A stretch of 64,000 nucleotides of DNA, from contig JAJAGP010000767.1 in assembly GCA_025084515.1 (NCBI GenBank), forward strand, positions 1 through 64,000. The letters are read 5' to 3'. Origin of the DNA: Ancistrus triradiatus (lineage: Eukaryota; Chordata; Actinopteri; Siluriformes; Loricariidae). The position numbers and the translations under genes are program-made. Below are positions 10,229 through 21,718 of the stretch, in pieces; the first letter of the stretch is position 1, and each line of letters starts with the position of its first letter. The notes below the pieces were generated by a model, which was not told the origin of the DNA, did not search any database, and saw only the letters and a program-made list of their open reading frames with translations.

Positions 10229-10823
10229 AGGCCTTTTCACAACATGTCTGGTTTTATGGCTGAAAAACCACCAAGTTCTGAAAAAGAACACGTATATGAA
10301 TGCCGTCCTTCACCTCGAGCTCGAAACTGACGGACTGCTACGCTGTCTATGATGTTTAATCAGAGCCTGTTCGAATTTCTGCTTCGTTCTGATGTGTTAA
10401 AATCAGACTGGCCAATCAGAGCTCGGTTGTCAGGCAGAACATCATCCTGCTAGCAGCAGAGCTTATGGGACAAGCAAAACGCTGACTATAAAACATGGAT
10501 ATTAAAGAAAATATCTGGCAGAATATAGCTGAAAGCCTGGAGAACGATGGTGATAAACCTCAGTGACCGGATGGAACCATTTTCTTGTTTATCTAAGTGC
10601 ATTCAAGTGGTGGCCTAGCAGTTAAGGTACTGGACTGTGGACCAGAAGGTCCAGGGTTTAACTCCCACCTCTGAGAAGCTGCCATTAATGGGTCCTTGCG
10701 TTGACGATCTGGAAAAGATGCAGCTAAACCTCCGGGGCATGTTAAGAGAAGTGTACATGGAGTTTTCAGAACGTTTAGACATAAACGTAGCATACTTTGC
10801 TTGAAAGTCCCACTATGTTAATG
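10229..10823 (+). mobile_element. Harbinger-like MITE, copy 2 (right end lost)
   Basis: Starts with GAGGCCTTTTCACAAC and follows the copy at 2000 through CCAATCAGAGCTCGG, GCTAGCAGCAGAGC and the conserved codons ending in DGDKPQ plus a stop, to TTTTCAGAACGTTTAG and CCCACTATGTTAAT. The right terminal repeat is not recognisable. A SINE fragment at 10606-10700 interrupts it, so the SINE arrived later. Confidence 0.65.
10606..10700 (+). mobile_element. tRNA-derived SINE S fragment nested in MITE
   Basis: GTGGCCTAGCAGTTAAGG (A box region), GGACCAGAAGGTCCAGGG and a damaged B box (GGTTTAACTCC), then the body up to GGGTCCTTGCG. The 3' tail is absent. Its position inside the MITE copy, compared with the uninterrupted copy near 2345, shows a nested insertion or replacement. 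Confidence 0.8.
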
Positions 10824-11003
10824 TGGCAGCCGCTGAATTTTATTATTAAGAGCATGTACATGCACCCAATGACACAGCGAGCCCCACAAGTCATGGAGTC
10901 ACTGAGAAAAAAGAAATCCTGTATAGAAAAAAAACCGAATCATAATCGAATCTTGAGGTGCCTAGCGATTCCCACCATTACTGAGCAGTAAGGGTTCCCT
11001 ATA

Positions 11004-11936
11004 CAGCAGTGCTTAAATTTGTGAACCCTTTAGAATTTTCTATATTTCTGCGTAAATATGACCAAAAACATCATCCGATTTTCACACAAGGGTTGCAAAG
11101 AGAAAGCCACTGCTCTCCAAAAAGAACATTGCTGCTCATCTGCAGTTTGCTAAATTTCACGTCGACAAGCCAGAAGGCTATTGGAAGAATGTTTTGTGGA
11201 TGGATAAGACCAAAATAAAACTTTTTGGTTTAAAAGAAAAGCATCATGTTTGGAGAAAGGAAAAAAACCCTGCCTTCCAGATAAGAACCTTACCCCTCTG
11301 TGAAAACATGGTATGGTTAGTATCATGTTTGAGGCCGTTGCTGCACTGGGCCAGGATGGCTTGCCATCATTGATGGAACAATGGAATTCTGAATTATATA
11401 AGACTTCTAAAGGAAAAATGTCAGGACATCTGTCCATGAACTGAATTTAACAGAAGGGGGTCATGCAGCAAGACAACGACCCTAAAAAACACAAGCCGTC
11501 TACCAAGACTGGTTCAAAGACGAGTAAAGTTCATGTTTTGGAATGGCCAAGTCAAAGTCTGACCTTAATTCCAATGGGAAATGTTGGGAAGGACTTGAAG
11601 CGAAGGCAGCTAATGTGAGGAAACCACAAACATCCCAGAGCTGAAGATGTTCTGACGGAGGAATGGGCTAAAAGTCCTCCAAGCCAGTGTGTGCAGGACT
11701 GTCAAAGTTACGGAAATGTTTAGTTACAGTTATTGCTGTGCTGCACAGGGGGGTCAACAGATAATGAAAGCAAAGTTCAACATACTGTTGCCAAGCACTA
11801 ATAATGTAATATTGGATCATTTTCTTCAATAAATAAATGACCAAGTATATATTTTGTCTCATTTGTTTAACGGCGGTCACTATTTATGCAGAAATATAGA
11901 AAATCAAAGGTTCGCAAACTTTCAAGCACCACTGTA
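11004..11936 (+). mobile_element. Tc1-like transposon, family A, copy 2
   Basis: Both ends are present. The left begins CAGCAGTGCTTAAATTTGTG and the right ends TTCAAGCACCACTGTA, with TA on each side. At 933 bp it is internally deleted. The left end jumps to the transposase linker (AGAAAGCCACTGCTCTCC), followed by the first catalytic Asp region (TGGATGGATAAGACC), the QQDNDP-like segment (CAGCAAGACAACGACCC, 11467-11483) and the C-terminal part. Many small insertions and deletions break every frame. The copy can supply ends but no protein. Confidence 0.88.
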
Positions 11937-12179
11937 CATACCCCATTAGTAGCACACATTCCCTATACTCAGTGCCCCCTAGATATTCACCATGAGGCCA
12001 CAAAAACACTGTGTGGCACAAAACCAATGGTGTTCTGCCTCGGTTACACCAGTGCTAGTATATACCTCTTCAGATTCACTGTACATGTTGAGGATGAAAG
12101 TTGATGAAAGCTACCAGCGACGTTTATGAATGCATAATTTCAGGGTCCATGGAGTGGGATAAAAACACACCCAACCTTG

Positions 12180-15100
12180 CTGTCACAAATCCGTACCCAG
12201 CGTAAAAGAGACAAGCAAAAACACAGGCCCGCCATTCGCGGGCACCAGGACGGCCCGCTCTCTGACCGATCATGCCCTGAACACAACCAGGCGTCTGTTA
12301 CGCGCCGGAGCCAACCCGCCGGCGGGTCGAGTCAGACGCGCAGGCTGTCCCGTGCGCATGGGGCGTGCCGTGGGGAGGGGAGTAGTAGACACTTTCCGAG
12401 GTCTCCGGCGGACGAGCACTACGGGAGGAGCTGGTTTTAGTGCAGACACGCTTCCCCAGAGGGACGTGTGCCGACTCTGGGGTTCCAAAGTGCAAAGCTC
12501 ATGAGGGGTTGGCGGGCACCCCACCAGCACTGCCACTGGGGTCTTCATTGCTTGGCACAGCCCCTCCGTAGGGGCCGGCATACCGGAGGCAGATGTGACG
12601 GGTAGGAAACTAAGGCCTATGTTAATAAGGAGAGACGCAGCACCACGAGTGCGTGATATAAGAGGAGAGAAAACACGAGTAGGGATGTGGCCAACAGGGC
12701 GTGACGAACGTGGGGAGACAGGGACGCACAGGCGATGTTAGTACCGAGAATCGCGGGTACGAGCCCGACTGGCACACTCTGGAAGAGGCGATGGAGGGCA
12801 AGAGGGGAAGAGGGATGGGGGGAAGAAATGGCGACATGGAGATAAAGGACCATGGGAGCAGCTGGTAAGCCGCAAGGAAGGACCGAATGGAGAGAGACGA
12901 TCAGAAGGAGGGATCCGGGGAGGAACGAACATGAGTGTGAGCGGCAATCGGGGACACAAATAACGTGCCAGATTGAGTAGGGAGGGAAAGGACAGGCGGC
13001 GAGGACGGGCGGGAGAGATATGCACAAGAACTAGAAACCCGAGAGTTACGGATAAGAACCAAAGAAGACTGCTAAAGGCATAGAGGAAACGGTGAAAAGG
13101 GATAGATACACATGAAAAGTAAGGGGAGGTAGAAAATAAAGGAAGTGGCTAGAGCACGGCAAGCAACAGCATGAAAGTAGAGAACCGCGATAAGGAGGGG
13201 GAGTAGCACGCGGACTTTCGGCGAGGAGAAAAGAAGGAGGGCGAGACACGAAAGATAGGAGAATGTGGAGCAATAGAAGAACTGTTGAGAACAGAGAAAG
13301 TGACGAAGGCATCGGAAGTAAGGAGGGCCATGGGAGCAAGTGCTTTGTAAAGCCTAAAAGGACGACGGCCGGACACGCGGACAACGGTTACAGAGACGGC
13401 AGACGCTGCACTATAAATGTAGAAAGGTATTAGAGAACGAAAAGAAGCGAAGGATAAGCGACGAACAAGGTAGAGCTGGGAGGGCAGCGAGTAATGAGAA
13501 GCGGGGAGTGTATGGAGTAAGCAAAAAACGGGGAAGGAAGAAGAAGTGAAAAACGGAGGGAATTCTGTGAAGAGTCCACCGTGTGTCAGACATTGGGAGT
13601 GTCAAGGGCAATCTTCAATGGTCGGCTGGAATGCCCCCGAGATTTCAGATATGGGTGATCACGTTAGCCAGAAAATTATAAGTGAAGGTTGAATCAGATC
13701 AGGAAGCAGGAAAACATGCACTAGATAGGTAAAGGTAAGATGTGTCACACAGTTGGTAAAGTAACACAAAACGTAAGCACGGGGAAGAGGCGAGGGCGTT
13801 GGCAACAAGGGACCGTGCCAAACCAAGGTGTAGGTTGGCCTGAGTCCCACTTGTGTTCCGAACAAACAGTACTACAATCTTAATGGGCAGTGGTGTAGTA
13901 CCGTTAGACCGGCTTAGCTTCGTGGTCAAATATTGCAGGATATGGCAAATGCCTCCGGAGAATTGGGAATTGGAGTGGCAAATCAAATCAATTAAAAAAT
14001 GAGACACGTAGCGCCCGGAATTGAAAAAGCATCAATGATTTGTGGGGAGATGGCCATGATCTTGGGGGAAAAGACACAGTAAGGATATGCGTCCCGCGCT
14101 GGAGAAGGGGCAAACGGGTGAAACGCAGGCATTAACTATTTCAGAAGAGAGACGCGGAGTTCAACTGGGATCTTGAAGATTAGAGTGCAGCAAGTTTGAT
14201 GTTTACATCACATCCTTCTGCGAGCAGAAAAAGATCAAGGCGTATTGGGAACTAGAGGATGGTAGGAGATGAGCAATCACGAAACAAGCGGAGGAAGGTG
14301 AAGCGGGTCAGCCAAAACGAGTAAGCAGTACAAGAGCAATATCCGCGGACAATATAGGTGGCCGGAGCTGAACAGGCTAGATAGTGGATAGAGCCGCGAA
14401 CCGGTACAGGGCACCAATCTAGACCTGCTGACTAGGTACGGGCGTCGCCCGTGCGCGTGAACCGCTGAATACTGTCCATTTGGCCCTCGCCGATGAATGT
14501 TTTTTTGCCGATTTTTAGCTACCGAATTGTTTCCGCTTTTTTTCCGCGGACAGGAATTGTCCATGGCCATAACGTCGCTGAACGCGCTCCCACCCCTGCC
14601 TCCCACACTGCGTGTGTCCCCCCCTTTCTTATTCTCAGGTCGTCTGAAAAAAGCGTTGCACCGCCGTGCCGTGTGTGATCACTGTCACTCTCAGTGGTTT
14701 TTCTTTCATAAATTAATTGGTTGTCCAGCTATCCACTCGCGGTGCAACCGAGTTGGGCACTCGCCGAGCGACCACACCCCCCTTCACACACACACACCCG
14801 CCGCCTGACACGCACATCCGTGTAGCTCGCGGGGCCGTCAGCCGTAGCTTCCCCGCCCCCCGCCAACCGAACACCAGCAGAGGAAGAACGGCGAACACGT
14901 GTACTATTAGATCGCCGGACGGTCGCCGACCCCGACGCACGCGCCACGGCGCGGACAGGGTCTCCGCGGAGCCGGGGGGTGATAGGGCCCTCAGTTAAGC
15001 CCTAGTGAGGCCGACGAAGACAGCCTGCTGCACAAAGTCCGCCCGAGGCGGGCGCATCTGCACGTGGCGGCCGCCCACTACGTGCTATGAAAAAGACGGG

Positions 15101-16264
15101 GCAGACGAGCCAGAGCCCGAGAGGAATAGCTGTATAACGGGGGGCGGCAGCAGGGGTGGAGCAAAGAGGCCATCCGAGAGTATATGGAGATGCAACACGA
15201 GACCGACGGGTTATGGGCGCGCCTAGCACTGTGAGACTACCGCACCGGATTTGTGAAAGCGACGCGGGGGCCACGGACAAGGAGGGAACAATTGAAAAGG
15301 TGCCCGCTGGACACCAACACACGGACCCGACCTAACGGTATGGGCACCCAGATAGTCGTTGGTGAAGACACGTTAATCCGCAGTGTTGAGGGATCGCCGG
15401 CCGCCAGCCAACCGCTAGGGGCCCTGCAGGTACGACGGAAGAGGCGCATCAAGAAACAGCCACACGGGTGGCACGCGCCCTCCGCCGAGAAGTAGTGCTG
15501 ATGAGAAAAAGGTACGGAGCTAGGCGATGGGCTTGGGCGGCGCGCAACGCACTTTGGAGGCACGTGAACTGTGTATGATGATAGCAACGCGCCCCGTACG
15601 CAGCACAGGAGATGTGGACGCCGATGGTACGCAACGGGCGGTCGGGAGGTCTGCAGGCAGAGTTTCACAAAGCACCTGCGTGGGCGACGCCCTCTAATAA
15701 ACCACGAAACCTAGACGCCGCCCGACACAACACAAGGACCAAACTTTTGCAGGCGCGAGTAGCTCCCCCGGGGAGACGCCCCAGCCGGCGTCAGCAGGGA
15801 GATTGCCACGGAGGCGGACCTAGGGGTGCAGCGCCTGCCGGGTATCGCAACGGTGGGACGCTCCCCGTGCGGGGAGATCGCGAGAGACCGGGAAGGACGT
15901 CAACGAAGGACCCCACAAAGCAGAGGACGGAGGAAATGTAAGAAGCTAGCAGATACAGGGTGATGAGATGTATCACGCCCGACGCCACGCGCCAGCAGCG
16001 CCCGGCAAGTGAGGAAAACATCGTGAGGCAATGGAAGACCCGACAAGGGATACATCCAGGAAGGAAGGGCCGCGACGAGGAGGGCACAGAGAGACAAGGC
16101 AGAGGAGAAGAACACAGGTTGTGTAACTAGAAATGGGGAGCCGACAGCTGGAACGGAAGAGAAGAGGGAAGGAAAGAAGTAGGAGGAGAGAAAGCAGGAG
16201 AAGCGTCGAGAAGGAAGACGAAGTGGGCAGACCAAGAATGAAAAATCTCAGATAGGCAGAGGCG
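12180..16264. other. Unexplained CpG-rich, purine-skewed block
   Basis: About 4.1 kb unlike the rest of the window. Direct counts show 48 of 60 purines at 13441-13500 and 52 of 60 at 16141-16200. CpG occurs 7 times in 14941-15000 and 9 times in 15841-15900, versus none in 17281-17400. No known transposon end, SINE or microsatellite is visible inside. Open frames on both strands are short, overlap each other and match no family I recognise. The pattern is purine-rich at about 12610-13560 and 15890-16260, and mixed and GC-rich at about 14480-15890. The right boundary falls inside the 5' half of a Tc1 element. Candidates are an unknown insertion, a degenerate GA-type satellite, foreign DNA, or noisy consensus from long reads. 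Confidence 0.5.
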
Positions 16265-17248
16265 AAGGTGGTTGAGATTCAGTCATAGTCAAGCCACAGG
16301 ACCACCTCCAAAGACCTACAACCTCATCTTGCTGCAGATGGTGTCACTGTTCAGCGTTCAACTATACAGCAACACTTTGCACACGGAGAGTACTGTATGG
16401 AGAGTAATGCAGAAGAAGCCTTTTCTGCAGACACGCCACAACAGAGTCCTTGAGGTGTGCTACGCACATTTGGACAATCCAGCTCATATCTGGAATAAAG
16501 TGCTGTGTACTGATGAAATAAAATTAAGTTATTTGGACATAACAAGGAGCGGAAAAAGAACACAGCATCCCAAGACAAACACTTGCTACCCACAGTAAAA
16601 TTTGGTGGTGGTTCCATCATGCTGTGGGACTGTGTGGCCAGTGCAGGTACTAGGAATCTTGTTAAAGTTGAGGGTCGCATGGATTGTAGTTAATATCTCC
16701 AGATTCTTGAGAACAATGTTCTAGAATCAGTGACAAAGTTGCTCCGAGGCCAACGGCCCCAAACCCTGCTCAAAATCTACTAAGGCATTCATGCAGAGGA
16801 ACCAGTACAACGTTCTGGAATGGCCATATCAGTCCCCCAGACATGAATATTACTGAAAATGTGGGCTGTCCATGCTCGGAAACCATCAAACATGACTGAA
16901 CTGGAGATGTTTCTAAAGAAGAATGGTCCAAAGCACCTTCAACCAGAATCCAGACTGGAAGTGTAGGAAGCGGTTAGCGGACTGTATTTCTACAAAAGGA
17001 GGATCTACTAAATATTGATGTCATTTTTCTGTTGGGGTGCCCAAATTTATGCACCTGCCTAATTTTGTTTGAATAATTACTGCACACTTTCTGTAAATCC
17101 TATAAACTTCATTTCACTTCTCAAATATCACTGTGTTCATCTGCTATATGATATATTTACCTCAAGTTGCTGATCTGAACAACCAATGATTTATACACTA
17201 AAATCATGAAAATTATCAGGGGTGCCCAAACCTTTTCATACAACTGTG
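16265..17248 (+). mobile_element. Tc1-like transposon, family C, 5' half missing
   Basis: The right end is intact: GGGGTGCCCAAACCTTTTCATACAACTGT with TA after it (written here in two parts: GGGGTGCCCAAACC and TTTTCATACAACTGT). The transposase relic starts in the DNA-binding region (ACAGGACCACCTCC..., 16300) and continues through a WNKVLCTDEIKL-like segment with the first catalytic Asp (frame 16272-16598) and VKFGGGSIMLWDCVASAG (about 16596-16650), to a decayed C-terminus ending near ATATTGATGTC. The left terminal repeat and start are absent, replaced by the unexplained block. Several frameshifts and deletions; the second catalytic Asp region is gone. Confidence 0.87.
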
Positions 17249-17270
17249 TATATATATATATATATATATA
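17249..17270. repeat. (TA)n microsatellite
   Basis: Eleven TA units directly follow the right end of the Tc1 copy, probably expanded from its TA target site. Confidence 0.95.
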
Positions 17271-17487
17271 ATGTAATTGCAGGACTATGTGGGAGACTTA
17301 AAAATGAAATTATTAAATTGCACCTGTTGTTGTGTCAGGTGTTAAATATGCATGTAATGATGTAAATGTACTTTACTTTTTATAAATTTCACATATTAAC
17401 ACTTTCACTCTTGCTAGTTTCAGTCAATTAATTTGTCCAGTTACCAGCTAAATGTACATTTCCCCCATGTTAGTCCTAATGTTCAAG

Positions 17488-17660
17488 ATTTACAGCATTT
17501 AGCAGACGCCCTTATCCAGAGCGACTTACAATTGGTCTTACAATCCAAGCAGTTGTGGGACTCAAGGACCCAACAGTGGCAGCTTGGCAGAGGTGGGATT
17601 TGAACCCTGGATCTTCTGGTCCACAGTCCAGTACCTTAACCGCTAGGCTACCACAGTCCC
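17488..17660 (-). mobile_element. tRNA-derived SINE S, copy 3
   Basis: Nearly full-length in reverse orientation. The tail is ACAGCATTTAGCAGACGCCC and GAGCGACTTACAATTGG, the body CAAGGACCCAACAGTGGCAG. The head read on the minus strand is GGTAGCCTAGCGGTTAAGG with B box GGTTCAAATCC. One of the best preserved copies. Confidence 0.92.
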
Positions 17661-17898
17661 ACTGTCAGGAAGCTTTACAAAGAGAACAGCCCACATAGGA
17701 AGTAGGTAGCAAGGGCATTCACTAGCTAAATGAGACAGACCCGATGATTTCACATTTCTTTTCACTGTAGAACCCTGCTTCCACACAGCCGACATTGCTG
17801 CATTTCCAAAGAGTGCCTCGCTTCACGCTGGTTGCGATTTGATCGCGTCATTAAAAACATCATTGTTCTGATGTGCCAAATTATCGGTGCATCCCTAC

Positions 17899-17991
17899 TG
17901 ATTACTCAAGTGCATGTAAGCCTATTGATCGGATCACTGAAATCTGATTTTTTGCAGCTATCGGGTTTTTAATTGCATGTAAATGCACTCC
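17899..17991 (+). mobile_element. hAT-like MITE D, right-end fragment
   Basis: CTGATTACTCAAGTGCATGT, GATCGGATCACTGAAATCTG and the end AATTGCATGTAAATGCAC match the right end of the full element at 53644-54200. The left end is missing. Confidence 0.6.
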
Positions 17992-18327
17992 ATAGTAGGC
18001 TTATAAAGCAGAGTGGAGACCAAGGGTCATATGTACAGTAACTTAAAAACTGGAATATCCTCCGGTTAAAAATGCACCTGACTTAAAGATGCTGGTTTAA
18101 AAAAATGCTGTTTGAACAGAAACCGGTTGAGGAAGTTATTAGTGCAGCCATGCTGTGACTGGCTGCTCCTTTGCAGACATGAAACCTTCTGTAATTTCAC
18201 ACATTTTGGCAACAAAGTGCGTCAGTGTAACAGTCATCTTTTGGGGGCAATTAGGACTTGGTGGTCAATGATTTCTTCAAGTTAGACACTTGGACTCGGC
18301 TGAAGCGTCATGTCATTAAACCCAATT

Positions 18328-18377
18328 CATTTACATTTACAGCATTTAGCAGACGTCCTTAGCCAGAGTGACTTACA
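18328..18377 (-). mobile_element. SINE tail fragment
   Basis: ATTTACAGCATTTAGCAGACG and AGAGTGACTTACAG correspond to the 3' tail of SINE S in reverse orientation (the first motif is quoted with its flank). No tRNA-like head follows, so it is a truncated copy or a related family sharing the tail. Confidence 0.6.
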
Positions 18378-19584
18378 GAAGTGCTTTGTGTTCATCCTAG
18401 TAGTCAAAACCCCATGTTAGTACAAGTAAGCAATAGCTCAAGAACACAATCCAACCAGAACGTTCTAGTATGTGATGTAAGTAAATCAACAAAACACATG
18501 AGCGAAGGTGTTTCTTTTTTTAAAGTAATCTAAAGTAGTTCATTATTCTGGTTCTGAATAATTTCAGTAGTGAAGTGAAATACCTTTCATTTTCTTCATG
18601 ATTTATTCAGTCGAGTGTATCATTGTGTATAGCTCATGTTGACTGTAATTTAGCAAGCAAACAATCTCTCGATTGTTGATACTTGGCCAACATGCATCTC
18701 AGCAAACTTGCTTGACAGATGCATGGTCCTCCCTCTCAACCCTGGGAGCCACACTGGACTACGTTTGACCTTTTCTGTGCTCTTGGTTTATTGTACCGCT
18801 GCCTGCTCGAGAATACATTCAGCGCTGCTACACTAATGCACAAATACACACTGATCAAAGCAGATTAATGAAGCACATCAGGACCCATTCAGAGCGTTCA
18901 TGCCTGACTAGCTCTTCCTTTCCCCGAGCTCCACATGGATGCTGCATCTCTACCACAGCCTGACAGCTAGACGCTCCCGTCACGTTAAGCCCTGTCACCC
19001 TTCTTCCCACATCACCCATCACCCCCATATCATGCGCATCATCACTGCTGTCTACCGAGGCTGGAAACTTACAGAAAAGCCTATTAGGACCAATAAAGCA
19101 TTGCTGCTTTGAGAGATATGAGGCCTGAGGTAGGTGTAGGAGGCCTGGTGTAGGAAAACTAATCCACAGTGAGCCTGCAGATAAACGTCCTAGTGTTTAG
19201 AAAATGAAGTGACTCTTAAGATGCAGAATTAAAATTTTATAAACTCACCGGACTAAATATTAACCTCTGTACTCCGAAATCTCTCCTTACCTTAATAACT
19301 GCACCAGTCACAGGGCATAGGCATAAGCATGCCCAGGATAGGATGCCAGTCCATTGCAGTGCTAGGAGTGGTCACTATTGAGGAACTGTATGGGGGGAAA
19401 AAAAAAGTAGTTCCTTACATTTACTTTGACTTTTATTTCGTTGCAGACAGTATGAACCCAAGATATTCTGTGTTTTTTTTTTTTGGTCATTTTCATTTCT
19501 TTAGATAAACTAGATCATTTTTCAACTAGATCTGCGTTTAAAGAACTACAACACTGCTTGAAATGTGGCAAATGGAAAGAATGG
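18378..19584. other. Non-repetitive stretch, no gene recognised
   Basis: No transposon ends seen apart from a possible short repeat H remnant near 19320-19370 (AGGATGCCAGTCCATTGCAG). The segment at about 18780-19060 has balanced composition and may be conserved non-coding DNA. A T run lies near 19471-19483. Confidence 0.4.
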
Positions 19585-19995
19585 GCTGTCCCAATACTTT
19601 AGGCCAATACTTTTTGGCAGGGGTGTGTCTCAATACTTTAGGCCAATACTTTTGGCCACATGCAGGGGGCGTGCACCAATACTGTTGATCGTGTGCGGGG
19701 ATGTGTACCAATACTTTTGATCACGTGTGGGGCGTGTCCCATACATTTGGCCACCTGCAGGGCAGTGTCCCAGTACTGTTGGTGGCATGCAGGGTTGTGC
19801 ACCAATACTTTTGATTGCGTGTGGGGGCGTGTCCCACTACTTTTGCCCACGTGCAGTGGCATCCCAATACTTTTGGCCGCATGTAGGACATGTCCCAATT
19901 CTTTTGGCCACGTGCGGGGCTTGTCCCAATACTTTTGGCCGCATACAGGTTCTAATCCCAATACTCTTGCCTGTGTGACATCGTGTCCCAATGTA
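19585..19995. repeat. 31-bp minisatellite, about 12 units
   Basis: Degenerate tandem repeat with unit length 30-32 bases and a core close to CCCAATACTTTTGGCCACGTG followed by a G-rich spacer such as GGGGCGTGT (core trimmed: CCAATACTTTTGGCCACGTG). Ten units can be counted cleanly between about 19675 and 19985, with partial units on the left. Some units carry GATC in place of GGCC. Because the unit is not a multiple of three and lacks stops, long open frames appear on both strands (19638-19991 minus, 19660-20010 plus); these are not genes. The core resembles the terminal sequence of a fish DNA transposon. Confidence 0.88.
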
Positions 19996-20499
19996 ATAAC
20001 AGGCCCATGAATCTCAGAGACACCGAGTGCTCTGTGGTGACATCATTGATTTCAGTTAGAATTTGACTTTTGTCAATTGAAATTTGAACCAGAACATTTT
20101 GTCAATGCATTTCAGTGGGAGATTTTTCATTTTAAACTTATTTTTAAATTTAAATCTATTACAAATGATAAATCTAGGCTGTATTAATCACAGAAATTGA
20201 AAGAAGAATTATAAGAAGTATAAAAGATATAGCATTATAGTAATATAATATAATTATATAACAATATTTAATAAGCATCCATTTTGCGTTTCATGCCTGC
20301 AACACCAATGAGGTAAAAAAAATAAAAAATAATAATGGTGCGATTTCAAACAGCTGATTGTAATCATGATTTGGTACAAAGCAGTATCCACAGAAGGCCG
20401 AGGCTTTGAGGAGCAAAGATAGGCAGATGATCTCCAGTTCGTCAACAAATGGGAGAAAACTATTGAAAACACTTTTCCTCATTGGAAGGGCTTTGCACG
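19996..20499. other. AT-rich stretch, no gene
   Basis: Very AT-rich from 20085 to 20340 with no recognisable element. From about 20380 onward it may already belong to the Tc1 relic that becomes clear at 20500. Confidence 0.4.
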
Positions 20500-20745
20500 T
20501 TACTCCCTCTGATCTCGTCGATCTCCGAATTCTCAAACGGCACTGCGCCGTCCTGACCTGTCCCCAATAGGGAACGTGTGGAGAATTCTGAAATGGAAAA
20601 CGCATCAACAACAACCCTGTGCGACTGCACACCTTAGGACAAAAATAAAATAACACCTGACAAAATAACACCTGAAACACTTCATCGCTTGGTACACTTG
20701 GTGCCAAGATAGGTTTTAAGTCTTGTGAGGAAGAAGGTAAAAAGC
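20500..20745 (+). mobile_element. Tc1-like transposase C-terminal relic, family F1
   Basis: One reading frame gives RRPDLSPIGNVWRILKWK (about 20545-20600), which matches the Tc1 pattern SPDL(N/S)PIE-VW and the basic region after it. The catalytic Glu position now reads G. Further residues resembling an EEWDKITPETLHRL segment follow with stops (ATAACACCTGAAACACTTCATC, partly quoted). No terminal repeat located. Heavily decayed. Confidence 0.65.
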
Positions 20746-20859
20746 AAAAGTATACTACAATAAATGGACCAAGCCCAAAATGGAGTCAGAACTCAAGAAA
20801 CAATGAACAGAAGGCTCTCTCAGGCAGGCTTTTTGTTAAGGGGGTGTTAGAAGGGTCTA

Positions 20860-21440
20860 ATGAAGCTTTGTTCAAAATATGGAAAGGCTGATCCAGTGCG
20901 ATTCAAAAGTGGTGTGTTGAATACTTAATGAATCATGATTTGAGTTGTATGCTGATGCTCCAGAGAGGTACCTTAGAAGACCTGGTATGAAGTGACTCTG
21001 ATACAGTTTGGACATGGAGGAAGAGGTGTCATGATGTAGAGCTTTTCAGCTACTCGTCCTGGTGAGCTGTTTCACTGTGGAATGTCAATGAATGCTTGAG
21101 AGCAAAGGAAAATCCAACAGAAATGCTGATCTCCCACAATCGAAAAGTTCTAAAGAGGAATGAACAGATTTTAATTTTCAACAAGACAATGCTCCTGTCC
21201 AGACTGCAAAGAAGGGGCTCGAGAACAAATCCATCTGGCTTAGGATTTGGCCTGGTCTGGGTTTAAACCCTTTAGAGATTTTCTGGTCTCATATTAAACG
21301 CATCCTGTCTGGAGAAATGTCTTTTAACTGTTTGAAGCCATCATCTCTGAATTTAAAAAGCTGTCTGCAATTCTACAAATATGGCTTCAATTTCAGGAAA
21401 CTGAAGGAAGTGCTATCCCATACAGTGTCTTACTAACAAG
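20860..21440 (+). mobile_element. Tc1-like relic, family E
   Basis: Around 21010-21065 the DNA encodes a GGRGVM-type stretch followed by FSATRPGEL, like the GGGGVMVWGCFSA motif of Tc1 transposases. From 21176 to 21312 an open stretch reads FQQDNAPVQTAKKG, then WPGLGLNPLEIFWSHIKR. The second catalytic Asp and the catalytic Glu are both visible, 35 codons apart. Upstream and downstream frames are broken and no ends were recognised. Confidence 0.75.
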
Positions 21441-21507
21441 TTGTTTGCCCTTGTTTGGAGATTTTATGGGCTGATTTAGGGCTTGGTTAGTATGTGGATA
21501 GAGAAAG

Positions 21508-21691
21508 GAGATTCTGGTCCATACTGGCATGATTGTATCATGTAATTGCTTCATTTGTCAGCTGCACATTGATGCTGCAAATCTCCTGTTCTATCAGATC
21601 CCAAAGGTCCCATGTTGGATTCATATCAGCGACTGGGAAGGCCACCGAAGTACAATGAACTCAATGTCATGTTCATTAAACCAGTATGAGG
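21508..21691 (-). mobile_element. Tc1-like relic, family D, copy 1 (C-terminal part)
   Basis: The order of landmarks (GAGATTCTGGTCC, GTCAGCTGCACATTGATGCTG, GACTGGGAAGGCCACCGAAG) matches the region of the element at 26936 that encodes the transposase C-terminus on the minus strand. A CT microsatellite follows directly on its right side. Confidence 0.7.
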
Positions 21692-21692
21692 G

Positions 21693-21718
21693 CTCTCTCT
21701 CTCTCTCTCTCTCTCTCT
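21693..21718. repeat. (CT)n microsatellite
   Basis: Thirteen CT units next to the Tc1 family D fragment. Confidence 0.95.

Noticed and set aside
12617..13384. Minus-strand open frames of 95-136 codons, Ser/Leu/Pro-rich with hydrophobic stretches
   Set aside because: They overlap in several frames over the purine-skewed tract, where pyrimidine-rich complements rarely contain stops. No domain or conserved motif is visible.
14497..14808. Open frame with CDHCHSQW and a preceding TTCTTATTCTCAG acceptor-like site, hinting at a zinc-binding exon
   Set aside because: Cys/His spacing fits no family I know, the overlapping frames are equally open, and the whole block is of doubtful origin.
19585..19995. 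CRISPR-like direct repeats
   Set aside because: Units are contiguous and degenerate with no unique spacers, and the sequence is eukaryotic.
19638..20010. Open frames of 116-117 codons on both strands
   Set aside because: Products of a 31-bp minisatellite without stops; the peptide is a tandem artefact.
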